From: Chloroherpetonaceae bacterium
GTDB lineage: Bacteria > Bacteroidota > Chlorobiia > Chlorobiales > Thermochlorobacteraceae
Assembly: GCA_025055975.1 (NCBI GenBank)
Contig: JANWWM010000053.1
Span: 1 to 58,758 of the forward strand
Direction: 5' to 3'
DNA: 58,758 nucleotides
The notes beneath the pieces were generated by a model, which saw nothing but the letters and a program-made list of their open reading frames with translations, ran no database searches and had not been told where the DNA came from. The position numbers and the translations under genes were made by a program. Each line of letters begins with the position of its first letter. The stretch's first letter is position 1. Below, one piece after another: positions 34,859 through 42,836 of this stretch.

Positions 34859-35161
34859 ATGACGCACATTTATCCCGAACAAGCGGCGGAAAAATTAAAC
34901 GATCCCAATGTCGTTTTCCTCGATGTCCGCGCTCCGTTTGAATACGCGCGTCGCCGCATCGCAAAAGCGGTGAACATTCCGCTCGATGAACTCTTGGCGC
35001 GATGCGACGAACTCGACCGCGAAAAAGAAATCATCGTGTTGTGCGAACACGGCATTCGCAGTCAAAGCGCGGCGGGCTTGCTCACTCAACTGGGCTTTGC
35101 GCAAGTCGTCAATATGATTGGCGGAATGTCGCGCTGGACGGGCGAAACCGTTTCGGGTTAA
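34859..35161 (+). CDS. Single-domain rhodanese-like protein
   Basis: A 100-residue cytoplasmic protein of the rhodanese (sulfurtransferase) fold, with FLDVRAPFEYARRRIAKAVN near the N-terminus and the catalytic Cys C62 in the six-residue active loop CEHGIRS; the ending GFAQVVNMIGGMSRW is typical. Such proteins move sulfane sulfur from thiosulfate or persulfide to an acceptor. The gene stands alone between the tRNA cluster and the convergent lolD-like gene and starts at the first ATG. Confidence 0.9.
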   Translation: MTHIYPEQAAEKLNDPNVVFLDVRAPFEYARRRIAKAVNIPLDELLARCDELDREKEIIVLCEHGIRSQSAAGLLTQLGFAQVVNMIGGMSRWTGETVSG

Positions 35162-35189
35162 GTCTTCGACGACTTGGTCGACATCGCTT

Positions 35190-35882
35190 TCAACGAATTT
35201 GCTCCAACAATCCGTCTTTCATTTCAAAGGTGCGCGACGCGAGTTCGGCGTATCGGGCGTTGTGCGTTACGATGACGAACGTCGCGCCGCGCTCGCGCGA
35301 AAGGGCGCTGATGAGTTCGTAGAGTTTGTCGCTGTTCTTCGAGTCCAAATTTCCCGAAGGCTCGTCGGCAAGCACCACGTCGGGCGAATTGACGAGGGCG
35401 CGCGCCACCGCGACGCGCTGCGCCTCTCCGCCGCTCAGCTCCGACGGCAAGTGATGCAGTCTATCTTTCAAGCCGACCGCGACGAGCAATTCTTCCGCCT
35501 TTTCTTTGGCTTGCTTGAAATCGCCCGTCAAGATGAAGCGCGGCATTGCGGCGTTTTCGAGCGCGGTGAAATCTTCGAGCAAGTGATGAAACTGAAACAC
35601 GAACCCGATGCGCTGATTGCGAAACTTGGCGATGGCGTCGGGCTTTAACTGAAATTTCTTGTTGGCGAAAACGACCTCCGATTTGAACCAAAGTTCGCCG
35701 TCGTCCGCCTCGTCGAGCGTGCCGAGAATGTTGAGCAACGTCGTTTTGCCGCTTCCCGACGCGCCCACGACGCACAAAATTTCGTTTTCGCGCACCGAGA
35801 GCGAAACGCCCTTCAAAATCTCGATGCGCTCTCTGCCTTTGGGCGCGTAGGATTTACGCAGGTTTTTGGCTTGAAGAATCAT
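35190..35882 (-). CDS. lolD: ABC transporter ATP-binding protein, LolD type
   Basis: A 230-residue ATPase with Walker A GASGSGKTT, Q-loop FQFHHLLEDFTALENAAMP, signature LSGGEAQRVAVARAL, Walker B VVLADEP and H-loop VTHNARYA. The FQFHHLL and ALENAAMP stretches are typical of LolD/MacB-type ATPases, which power release of lipoproteins from the inner membrane with LolC/LolE. No permease gene is adjacent, so the partner must lie elsewhere. Its start overlaps the AI-2E family gene by 29 bases, implying co-translation. Confidence 0.85.
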   Translation of the reverse strand: MILQAKNLRKSYAPKGRERIEILKGVSLSVRENEILCVVGASGSGKTTLLNILGTLDEADDGELWFKSEVVFANKKFQLKPDAIAKFRNQRIGFVFQFHHLLEDFTALENAAMPRFILTGDFKQAKEKAEELLVAVGLKDRLHHLPSELSGGEAQRVAVARALVNSPDVVLADEPSGNLDSKNSDKLYELISALSRERGATFVIVTHNARYAELASRTFEMKDGLLEQIR

Positions 35883-37077
35883 TGGAAAGGTTTTTCCGCG
35901 AGGCGAGCGCGAGCTGTTTGTTCAAAATCTCGACGAGAAACGCCGAGAGCGGCACGGCGGAAAGCACGCCGAAAAAACCAAAGAAATATCCAAACAGAAA
36001 TATCGCCAAAAAGAGCGCGATGGGATTCAGCCTGACGCGCTCGCCCACGATTTTCGGAACGAGAACGAAATTTTCGATCGCGTGCACGACGGCGTAAATG
36101 ACGACGATGAGCGCGATCGAGCGCCCCACGTTCTCGCCAAACAACGCCACGACGACGCTCAACGTCAGCGCGATGATGCCGCCGACATAAGGCACAAACG
36201 ACATGACGCCATAAACGATCCCCAACAAAAGCGAGTAACGCAACCCGATGAGAAAAAACAGCGACGAATACATCGCGATCAAAATGAACATAATGATGAC
36301 CTGACCGCGCAAGTATTGGCGCAAAATCGCGCCCGCGAGCGCGAAGTATTCCGACGCGGTCGGGAAGTATTCGCGCGGAATGAGATTGACGAGCGTTTGC
36401 TTGATGGTCGGAAAATCGCTCAAAAAATAGAATACCAGCACGGGCACGATGACGATGTTGACAAGCGTGGAGATGAGCGTCGGCACGCTCCGAGCGGCTT
36501 TCGTGAGCGCTTCGGTCAAAAGATTGCCAAGCCCGTTGCCTTTGGTTTCGAAGAACGCTACGAGCGAGGCGCGCAACGCCGACACATCGATGTTGTATTG
36601 CTTGACGAGCGGCATTTGTTCGAGGCTATCAAAAACCTCATCGAACAGTTCGGGCAAATCGGCGAGAGCGTTGACCAGCGATTGCGATTGCGCCGTGATG
36701 AGGGGCGCGATTAGAAATATCGCCAGAAAAACGCTCCCCACGCCCAAGAGCGTAATCGCCACCGCCGAATAGGAACGCTTGATTTTTTTCTGAACGAGCC
36801 ACTCCATCAACGGCTCGAAGAGAAAGGCTAAAATGAACGCGACGATGAACGGCGCGAGCAAGCCCGAAAGCACGCTCGCCACCCAAATCACGATGAGCGC
36901 CGTCGAGAGCCAAAACAGCCGCACGACGTATGGGTTCTCGCGCAAGGGGTAACAAAGAACGGCGATGAACAGGTAAATCACCATCGGCGAAAGCGACTCG
37001 CGCATCAAATAGCCCAACGTGAAGAAAAGAACCGTCGTCAATCCGATGATGAGGTATGTGGGCAAACTACTCTGCAT
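35854..37077 (-). CDS. AI-2E transporter family (PerM/YdiK-like) membrane protein
   Basis: A 407-residue integral membrane protein with about eight helices in the typical 4+4 arrangement and a central soluble loop (about 150-200). The motifs LAPFIVAFILAFLFEPLMEW, FVPYVGGIIALTLSVVVALF and ENFVLVPKIVGERVRLNPIA are characteristic of the family. Members export diverse small molecules or act as Na+/H+ antiporters; the AI-2 name does not fix the substrate. The last 29 bases overlap lolD and the start overlaps the deacetylase gene by 11 bases, so the three form an operon. Confidence 0.88.
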   Translation of the reverse strand: MQSSLPTYLIIGLTTVLFFTLGYLMRESLSPMVIYLFIAVLCYPLRENPYVVRLFWLSTALIVIWVASVLSGLLAPFIVAFILAFLFEPLMEWLVQKKIKRSYSAVAITLLGVGSVFLAIFLIAPLITAQSQSLVNALADLPELFDEVFDSLEQMPLVKQYNIDVSALRASLVAFFETKGNGLGNLLTEALTKAARSVPTLISTLVNIVIVPVLVFYFLSDFPTIKQTLVNLIPREYFPTASEYFALAGAILRQYLRGQVIIMFILIAMYSSLFFLIGLRYSLLLGIVYGVMSFVPYVGGIIALTLSVVVALFGENVGRSIALIVVIYAVVHAIENFVLVPKIVGERVRLNPIALFLAIFLFGYFFGFFGVLSAVPLSAFLVEILNKQLALASRKNLSNDSSSQKPA

Positions 37078-37789
37078 CGGCGATGGGTTTGTAGCCTTTG
37101 AGTCGGTGCATCAAAATCGTCGCGCGCGAACAAGCGTTGATGACTCGCAACCTGAACAGTTCCAGCGGGTCGTTGCGCAGTTTGGCGCGAATCGCGTTCA
37201 ACGAATCAAAACGATAAACCGCCTTGCTCCGTTTGACGAAGCCGTCTTGCGAGGGTTTCTTGATGGAAATCGCTTCTTCGTAGCCCGCCGCTTTGCACTC
37301 CTCGACGACGCGCTCGTCGAAGTTTCCAAACGGAAAAGAAATCGTCGTCACTCGTTTGCCGAGCAAATCCTCCAAGAATTTTTTTGAATCGCGGAGTTCG
37401 GCGCGAAGCGCGGCGACGGAAAGCGTCGTGAGCGCCAGATGCGACTTCGAATGACTGCCCACGCGCCAACCCGCGTCGGAAAGTTCTCTCACCTGCGCTT
37501 TCGTCAAATGTTTGAACTCGCCAAAGAGCGTGAAGTCCCAAACGTTGCGCCGTCCCAAAACGCCCGTGATGACGAAGAGATTGGCGACGAGTTCGCTCTC
37601 GGCAAGAATCGGAAAGGCGTTTTCGAAAGCGTCTTCGTAGCCGTCGTCGAAGCAAATTTCGGGGCGTTGCGATTCGGGAAGCGATCGAATGAACGCGACG
37701 TCGGCGCGAAAGTCCGCAAGAGTTCGGGTCGTAACGCCGAAATCCAGTCGGTCGGTAACTTTGTGATACGAAAGCAGATTCGCGTTCAT
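37067..37789 (-). CDS. Polysaccharide deacetylase (NodB fold) family protein
   Basis: A 240-residue carbohydrate esterase 4-type protein. The metal-site motifs are visible: ICFDDGYEDAF with D48/D49 and GSHSKSH with H113 and H117 (HxxxH); FPFGNFDERVVEECKAAGY is motif 3. It would remove N- or O-acetyl groups from a cell-surface glycan. No signal peptide is apparent from the ATG at 37789, which is taken because the longer frame has no homology and overlaps the upstream gene. A perfect TATATTTG promoter element lies at 37812-37819. Confidence 0.85.
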   Translation of the reverse strand: MNANLLSYHKVTDRLDFGVTTRTLADFRADVAFIRSLPESQRPEICFDDGYEDAFENAFPILAESELVANLFVITGVLGRRNVWDFTLFGEFKHLTKAQVRELSDAGWRVGSHSKSHLALTTLSVAALRAELRDSKKFLEDLLGKRVTTISFPFGNFDERVVEECKAAGYEEAISIKKPSQDGFVKRSKAVYRFDSLNAIRAKLRNDPLELFRLRVINACSRATILMHRLKGYKPIADAE

Positions 37790-37811
37790 TCCGCAAAGCG
37801 CGTTAAAGCCG

Positions 37812-37819
37812 CAAATATA
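37812..37819 (-). promoter_or_regulatory. TAnnTTTG promoter element for the deacetylase operon
   Basis: The minus strand reads TATATTTG about 22 bases before the ATG at 37789, identical to the -7 element at 1852. No good TTTG lies at -33, so support is partial. Confidence 0.4.
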
Positions 37820-37859
37820 ACCTCGCGGTTCAAAGTTCGGCGGATTTCTTTTGCGCTTT

Positions 37860-39287
37860 TCAAGGCGCGACGATGGGGTCGCTAAATAGGCTCTCGTTTC
37901 CGTAGCGGTCGATCGCCGTGAGATAAAATCGCTCTCCCGACTTGGCATCGAGCAGCGCGCTTTCTTCAAACACGTTTTGGCGAATCGGCACGTGGCGCGA
38001 ATGACTTTCTTGATACACGTTCACCCAACGCGCTTCTTTGGGCTTTTTCCACTTGATTTCGACTTTGCCGTCTCGCCGCGTCGCGCTTTGCGGTTCGGGC
38101 TTCGGGGGCGAAACGACGCTTTTCCACTTCATCGGCGGAATCAGGGCGTAGTCGCTGAACATTTCGGGCAAATCGGCGATGGAACTATACGGGTAGAAAA
38201 TGAACCCTTCCGCGCCGAACTTGCGGCAGATTTCAATCTGTTTTCGCCACTCGGCTTTGACGGCGGGCTTGTAGGTTCCGATGCCTACGTAGAGATGACG
38301 GAAATTTTTGTTCTTCGCCCAATCGGCGACGAGTTTTTCAAAATCGGGATTGAACTTTTTGGCTTTGCGCTCGTCGTCGGTCGTCGCGCCGACATGGAAA
38401 TAAATCTGCGGCGCGAGGTAATCGCAGATTTTTCGCCTCGTCCACTCGCGCGAATCTTGATAAACCTCGACGACGCTTTCCATCGCAGGCTCGTCATCGA
38501 CCTTGCGATACACGCCGACGGGCGTAACGCCGAACTTCACGAAGGGCTTGATGAGTCGCAGGCTGTCGTAGATCATTTTGACGAGCTGGTTGATGTTTTC
38601 GCGTCGCCACTCGTCTTTCGGCAAGGCTTTTGGATTGAAGCGTTTGAACTCTTCGTCGTCGGGGAAATCTTCGTCGAAGGCGCTTCTGTCGGGATAGCGC
38701 AAGTAGTCGTCGAGTTGAATGCCGTCGATGTCGTATCGGCGCGCGAAGTCGCACACGACGCGCGCGACATAGGCGCGGACTTCGGGCTTTGCGGGATTGA
38801 GAAAAGCGTCTTTGATTTTGGGATTGTTTCGGGCGCGCGCGTCGATCCAATCGGGGTGAGTTTTCCAGAGCGACGGATTTTGCTCGGCGAGTTCGGAGGC
38901 TTCTTTGCCGCGCAAAATGAGCGTGTTGAACCAAGCGTGAAACTCCAAGCCGTATTTGCGCGCCAGATCAATGGCAAATTGCGCGACGTCGTAGTTTGGC
39001 GATTTGCCTTTGCCCGCGACATACTCGTGATAAGGCTCGAAGGGCGACTCGTAGAGCGCGTCGGCGCGGACGCGAACTTGAAAAAAAACGGCGTTGAACT
39101 TCTTCGCTTTGAGGTCTTTGAAAATGGCTTCCAGCTCGGCTTTTTGTTTTTCGGGATCGGTCGTTTTTGGAAAGTCGATGCCGAAGGCGGTCGCTATCCA
39201 CGCGCCGCGCAGTTCGTAGCGCGGCTGCGCCAGCGACGCGAGCGAGAGTTGAAGCGCGAGGCAAACGAGACCGAGCCGAATCCGCAT
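37860..39287 (-). CDS. Secreted glycoside hydrolase-like family 10 (YngK-type) protein
   Basis: A 475-residue exported protein with a signal peptide (MRIRLGLVCLALQLSLASLA). ELRGAWIATAFGIDFP, FNAVFFQVRVRADALYESPF, GLEFHAWFNT, YDIDGIQLDDYLRYP and GAEGFIFYPYSSI are conserved features of the GHL10 TIM-barrel family. D/E residues at DGIQLDDY are candidates for catalysis. A small C-terminal beta domain (about 400-475, VEIKWKKPKEARWVNVYQES) looks fibronectin-like. It probably acts on peptidoglycan or surface polysaccharide in the periplasm; the substrate is not known. It is followed, 70 bases on, by the deacetylase operon. Confidence 0.85.
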   Translation of the reverse strand: MRIRLGLVCLALQLSLASLAQPRYELRGAWIATAFGIDFPKTTDPEKQKAELEAIFKDLKAKKFNAVFFQVRVRADALYESPFEPYHEYVAGKGKSPNYDVAQFAIDLARKYGLEFHAWFNTLILRGKEASELAEQNPSLWKTHPDWIDARARNNPKIKDAFLNPAKPEVRAYVARVVCDFARRYDIDGIQLDDYLRYPDRSAFDEDFPDDEEFKRFNPKALPKDEWRRENINQLVKMIYDSLRLIKPFVKFGVTPVGVYRKVDDEPAMESVVEVYQDSREWTRRKICDYLAPQIYFHVGATTDDERKAKKFNPDFEKLVADWAKNKNFRHLYVGIGTYKPAVKAEWRKQIEICRKFGAEGFIFYPYSSIADLPEMFSDYALIPPMKWKSVVSPPKPEPQSATRRDGKVEIKWKKPKEARWVNVYQESHSRHVPIRQNVFEESALLDAKSGERFYLTAIDRYGNESLFSDPIVAP

Positions 39288-39343
39288 CGAGCGTTTTTGC
39301 GCCTTTGTTCGTCGGCGAGCAAGTTAAGTTTCTTTTGGCGCGC

Positions 39344-40306
39344 TCACTTGGCGAACGTTGCGATTTCCTCGACGAGTTCTTTGGCGCGCTCAATGATGAC
39401 CATGTGCCCGGTTTCGGGCAACATCACGAGCTTGGAGTTTTTGATTTTTTCCTTGCCGACGCGCATCACATCGATGGTTTTGCCGCCGTGCAAAAACGGG
39501 TTCGGAATCAAGTTGTCGTTTTCGCCCGCGACGATGAGGGTTGGAAACGAAATGCGCTCCAACTTGTCCCACACGGGTTCATCGAGCATCGCGCCGACGC
39601 ATCGCCACACGACGTAGGCGAAGCGGTCGAAATCTTTGGCTTTCATCATTCGCACGCGCTCTTCGATCATCCATTCGTATTGGTCGCGCCACGAGTAAAA
39701 GTTGTTGGAGTAATTGGCGCGGATTCTGTCGGGCGGCGTTTTCTTGATGAAGTCGGGGTTCGTGGCGTTGCGAAGCCACTCGCCTTCGCCCTGTTTGAAC
39801 GACTCGATGCCCGCGGGCGCGATCAGGACGAGCTTTTCGATGCGTTCAGGGAAATTGAGCGCGGCGACCATCGCAATTTGCCCGCCCATTGAGTGCCCCG
39901 CCCAAATCGCTTTTTCGATGCCGAGACGCTTCAAGAGTTCGTTCACGGTTTGCGCGTAGAACGAGAGCGAATAGGGCGCGCCGTAAGGCTTGGCGGATTT
40001 TCCGTAGCCTGGCAAATCGATTGCGACCACGCGAAAGCCTTTTCGCTCCAATTCGGGAATCACGTATCGCCAAAAACCCATATTGCTCGCAAGCCCGTGA
40101 ATCAACGCGATGGGCGTTCCGCTCGTTTTGCCGTCGTAGTAAGCGACTTCCGCGCCGTTTAGAATCGCTTTTTCGGTCTTGAACCCGTAATCGAAATTTT
40201 CGAACTCCAACGGCGGCAAATCGTGATAGAGCTTGGCTTGTCCGCAACCTTCCATCGTCGCAAGGGCGAGAGTGATTATGGTGATTATGAAAAGAGTTTT
40301 TTTCAT
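39344..40306 (-). CDS. Alpha/beta-fold hydrolase, probably exported and lipidated
   Basis: A 320-residue alpha/beta hydrolase. The nucleophile elbow is GHSMGG (S139), preceded by the oxyanion HGLASN; the likely acid and base are in VAGENDNLIP and PETGHM. The N-terminus MKKTLFIITIITLALATMEG-C is a signal peptide with a marginal lipobox (C21). Esterases and haloperoxidase-like enzymes of this fold cannot be distinguished here. The open frame runs far upstream into the next gene, but the signal peptide fixes the start at 40306. Confidence 0.82.
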   Translation of the reverse strand: MKKTLFIITIITLALATMEGCGQAKLYHDLPPLEFENFDYGFKTEKAILNGAEVAYYDGKTSGTPIALIHGLASNMGFWRYVIPELERKGFRVVAIDLPGYGKSAKPYGAPYSLSFYAQTVNELLKRLGIEKAIWAGHSMGGQIAMVAALNFPERIEKLVLIAPAGIESFKQGEGEWLRNATNPDFIKKTPPDRIRANYSNNFYSWRDQYEWMIEERVRMMKAKDFDRFAYVVWRCVGAMLDEPVWDKLERISFPTLIVAGENDNLIPNPFLHGGKTIDVMRVGKEKIKNSKLVMLPETGHMVIIERAKELVEEIATFAK

Positions 40307-40359
40307 CTCTGAACGCTCAAAAACGAGATTGACGAAAACTTGGATAGATCGAGACCGCG

Positions 40360-41934
40360 TCAGAACATCAGCCAACTGACCGTCGTGAAAATCGTCCAAG
40401 CGTTTGCGGGTTTTTCGGGCGAATTGCGCGTGAAGGGGCTGTCGTAAAAATCGCCGTTCCAAAGATGCGCGACGCTCAAGCCGATGTCGAAGAAAAGCGC
40501 GTAGGCGTATTTGATTTCCGCGTTGAGTTCCCAACCGACGAAGTTGCCGCCTCCGAGCGGTTTGGCGTTTGACCATGCCGCCGCCGCGCCGAGTTTGTAG
40601 TGCAATTTGTTCGGAATCGGCGCGTTGAAGTAGTTGAAGAAGAACGCCGTCACGCCGTAGCCCAAGTTTGAAATGTCGTGCACCGCCGAGTAGTAGCGGT
40701 TGATGACTTGCACGTCGGGGAAAAGCAAGAAAGCGCGATGCGAGCTGTAAATGCCGACGGGCGTGCCCCACGTGTTGCCCGTTACCACGCCGCCGTATTT
40801 GCCGTCGATCGCGCCGTTTTTGTCGCCCGTCGTGAAGAGGGCTTCGACTTGAAGTTTGTCGAGAGCGGTTTGTCCGTATTTGTATTGAAGCGAAGCGTGC
40901 GTCGCAACGCCGAGGATATCGACGCGCCGCCCCGCCGATTTTTTGTCCGCCGAGAGCGTGTCGATTCTGCCGAAGTTCGCCATTCCCAAAGCGGAAGCCC
41001 ACCATCGCCCGCTGATGAAGTCGCGGTTGTAGGCGAGGTTTAATCCCGTCCAAAACACGTCGGCTTTGTAGAGCGGATTGTCGAGTTGAAGTCTTGCGCC
41101 GCCGTTGTAGTCGACGAGGGGCGAGTTGAAGCCTTGACCCAAAATCGACACGCCGCCCTGCCCCGCGCCTCTGTCCCAGACATACCAAAAACTTCCGCCC
41201 AAATCCCACAAGCCCGAAAGTTTCGTTTCCATGTCCAGCATCCACAACGCGACGTCGTCGTCGCGATCAATCAAATTCTCATAGAGTTGAAAAACGCCGA
41301 CGCGCCCCATCGTCGCGGGCGAGAGATTGAAGTAACTGCTCACGCCAACGCCCTGCGTGCCCCAAAACATCAAGCGGTTCGCGCTCGTCTGATTGGTTTG
41401 GAGGGTGTTGACGTTCGGGTCGCGCGGGTTGTCAAAAATGCGTTGCAAGCCCACGACGACGTTCCATGCGAGCGAGGGCTTGATTTCCAAGTTCGCCAGA
41501 AGCGTCTGAATGTTGACCGTTCCGCCCGAAATCGCGCCCCCGAAGTTGTTGCCCACGCCGTAGTTCACGTCGCCCCAAGTGAAATCGACTTTGAGCAACG
41601 TTCTGAAAATCGCTCTGCCGTCAAGGATTGAGGGGCGATAGACGAACAGCGGCACGAAACGGCTTTCGCCATACATCGCCGTTTGCGGCGTGGTCGTGGT
41701 GCTGTTGTTGCCGTAGAGTCGACCGATGATTTGCCCGCGCAAGAGTTCGTTTTGCGGCGCGACGTTCGTGCCCGTGAAACGATGAAAGGAAAATCCGATG
41801 AATTGCAGTTCGGGCGGCAGTTTTTCAGGCGCGCCGCTCCGACGCTCGTCGTCGACGGGGTAGTTGACGACTTGCGCTCCAAGCTCCGTCGTCAAAATGG
41901 CGACGCCAATCGCAAGCCATCGCAGACGTTTCAT
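40360..41934 (-). CDS. Predicted outer-membrane beta-barrel protein
   Basis: A 524-residue protein with a signal peptide (MKRLRWLAIGVAILTTELGA) and alternating amphipathic strands throughout, such as SGLWDLGGSFWYVWDRGAGQ and LHYKLGAAAAWSNAKP, ending in the aromatic TIFTTVSWLMF expected of an outer-membrane barrel. It resembles alginate-export/porin-like barrels of FCB bacteria but no exact family is claimed. AGGAGG lies 7 bases before the ATG at 41934, which is preferred over an upstream in-frame start. A terminator separates it from the preceding lipoprotein gene. Confidence 0.78.
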   Translation of the reverse strand: MKRLRWLAIGVAILTTELGAQVVNYPVDDERRSGAPEKLPPELQFIGFSFHRFTGTNVAPQNELLRGQIIGRLYGNNSTTTTPQTAMYGESRFVPLFVYRPSILDGRAIFRTLLKVDFTWGDVNYGVGNNFGGAISGGTVNIQTLLANLEIKPSLAWNVVVGLQRIFDNPRDPNVNTLQTNQTSANRLMFWGTQGVGVSSYFNLSPATMGRVGVFQLYENLIDRDDDVALWMLDMETKLSGLWDLGGSFWYVWDRGAGQGGVSILGQGFNSPLVDYNGGARLQLDNPLYKADVFWTGLNLAYNRDFISGRWWASALGMANFGRIDTLSADKKSAGRRVDILGVATHASLQYKYGQTALDKLQVEALFTTGDKNGAIDGKYGGVVTGNTWGTPVGIYSSHRAFLLFPDVQVINRYYSAVHDISNLGYGVTAFFFNYFNAPIPNKLHYKLGAAAAWSNAKPLGGGNFVGWELNAEIKYAYALFFDIGLSVAHLWNGDFYDSPFTRNSPEKPANAWTIFTTVSWLMF

Positions 41935-41952
41935 TTCGTTCCTCCTTCGTCG

Positions 41953-41987
41953 CAAAAAAGAGGGCGGAGATTTTCTCTCTCCGCCCC
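41953..41987 (-). terminator. Terminator between the TIG lipoprotein and the barrel gene
   Basis: A perfect 9-bp stem (gggcggaga / tctccgccc, 7-base loop) followed on the minus strand by CTCTTTTTTG. It lies 11 bases past the lipoprotein stop, so the barrel gene depends on readthrough or its own promoter. Confidence 0.85.
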
Positions 41988-41997
41988 GACGTTCGAC

Positions 41998-42795
41998 CTA
42001 TTGTTTCACGTAGCGTTGAATGTTGGCGATGCCAAACGCGCCGTTGGACGTGCTCCCAAAGCCTCCGCGCGGCGTGGGCGGCGTTACGCCTTGAAGCGGC
42101 GGTTGAACTTGCGCGATTTCGTAGAGCATTCGCGTCGCGCCGCCCGAAACGCTCACTTGATAGATGCCTTGCGACGTCACGCTCGTCGGCGACGATTGAT
42201 TGACGGTGATGTTGCGAATCGTGATGCCTACGGTGTCCGCCGCGCTCGTCGTCCAAGTGCCCGTGAGCGTCGAGCTCGTTCCCGCCGAGTCCACCGTTAC
42301 GACCCTATACGTGCCGTTGGCGTTGAAGGTCGCGTCGATGCGGCGAATTCTGAACGGCGCGCCGAACAGCAGCGGCGAGACGTTGGGCACTTGCACGCTT
42401 CCCGTCGGGGTCGTAATCGTCGTAAAGCCTTCGGCGCGCCAGTTGCCGACGATGGGGTCGTTGACCGTGAATTGAACCGACGCGGTTTTGCCCGCTTTGG
42501 TTACGGCAATGGTCGTTTGACCGATGGGCGCGTTTTCAGGCACGCGGACGCGCAACTGCGTTCCGCCGATGATGGTGTCGATGGTCGCGCTCGCGTTGCC
42601 AAATCGCACCGTCAGAGCCGCCTTGTCGGAGCCGAAGTTCGTGCCCGTAATCGTTACCACGTCCCCCACGCTCGCCGACGTCGGATTTACGCCCGTTACC
42701 GTCACGTCGGTCGATGGCGACGTCGAGTCTTCGCCGCATGCGCCAATGGCGACGACAATCGCTCCGACGAGCAAGAAGCCAAGTAGTCTTCTCAT
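41998..42795 (-). CDS. IPT/TIG-domain lipoprotein
   Basis: A 265-residue exported protein. MRRLLGFLLVGAIVVAIGAC is a lipoprotein signal (C20). Residues about 32-112 form an IPT/TIG immunoglobulin-like domain: VTGVNPTSASVGDVVTITGT then NFGSDKAALTVRFGN. The following part (VGNWRAEGFTTITTP...GTWTTSAADTVGITI) looks like a lipocalin-like or beta-rich domain common in FCB lipoproteins. GGAGG is well placed before the ATG at 42795. Surface binding is likely; no ligand can be named. Confidence 0.82.
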   Translation of the reverse strand: MRRLLGFLLVGAIVVAIGACGEDSTSPSTDVTVTGVNPTSASVGDVVTITGTNFGSDKAALTVRFGNASATIDTIIGGTQLRVRVPENAPIGQTTIAVTKAGKTASVQFTVNDPIVGNWRAEGFTTITTPTGSVQVPNVSPLLFGAPFRIRRIDATFNANGTYRVVTVDSAGTSSTLTGTWTTSAADTVGITIRNITVNQSSPTSVTSQGIYQVSVSGGATRMLYEIAQVQPPLQGVTPPTPRGGFGSTSNGAFGIANIQRYVKQ

Positions 42796-42836
42796 TGTTT
42801 TGTCCTCCAAAGTTTAGGTTTGTTGAAAAGTCAGCC

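Noticed and set aside
40307-41245. Upstream extension of the alpha/beta hydrolase frame by 313 codons
   Set aside because: The added part overlaps the barrel gene out of frame and has no domain; the signal peptide at 40306 marks the true start.
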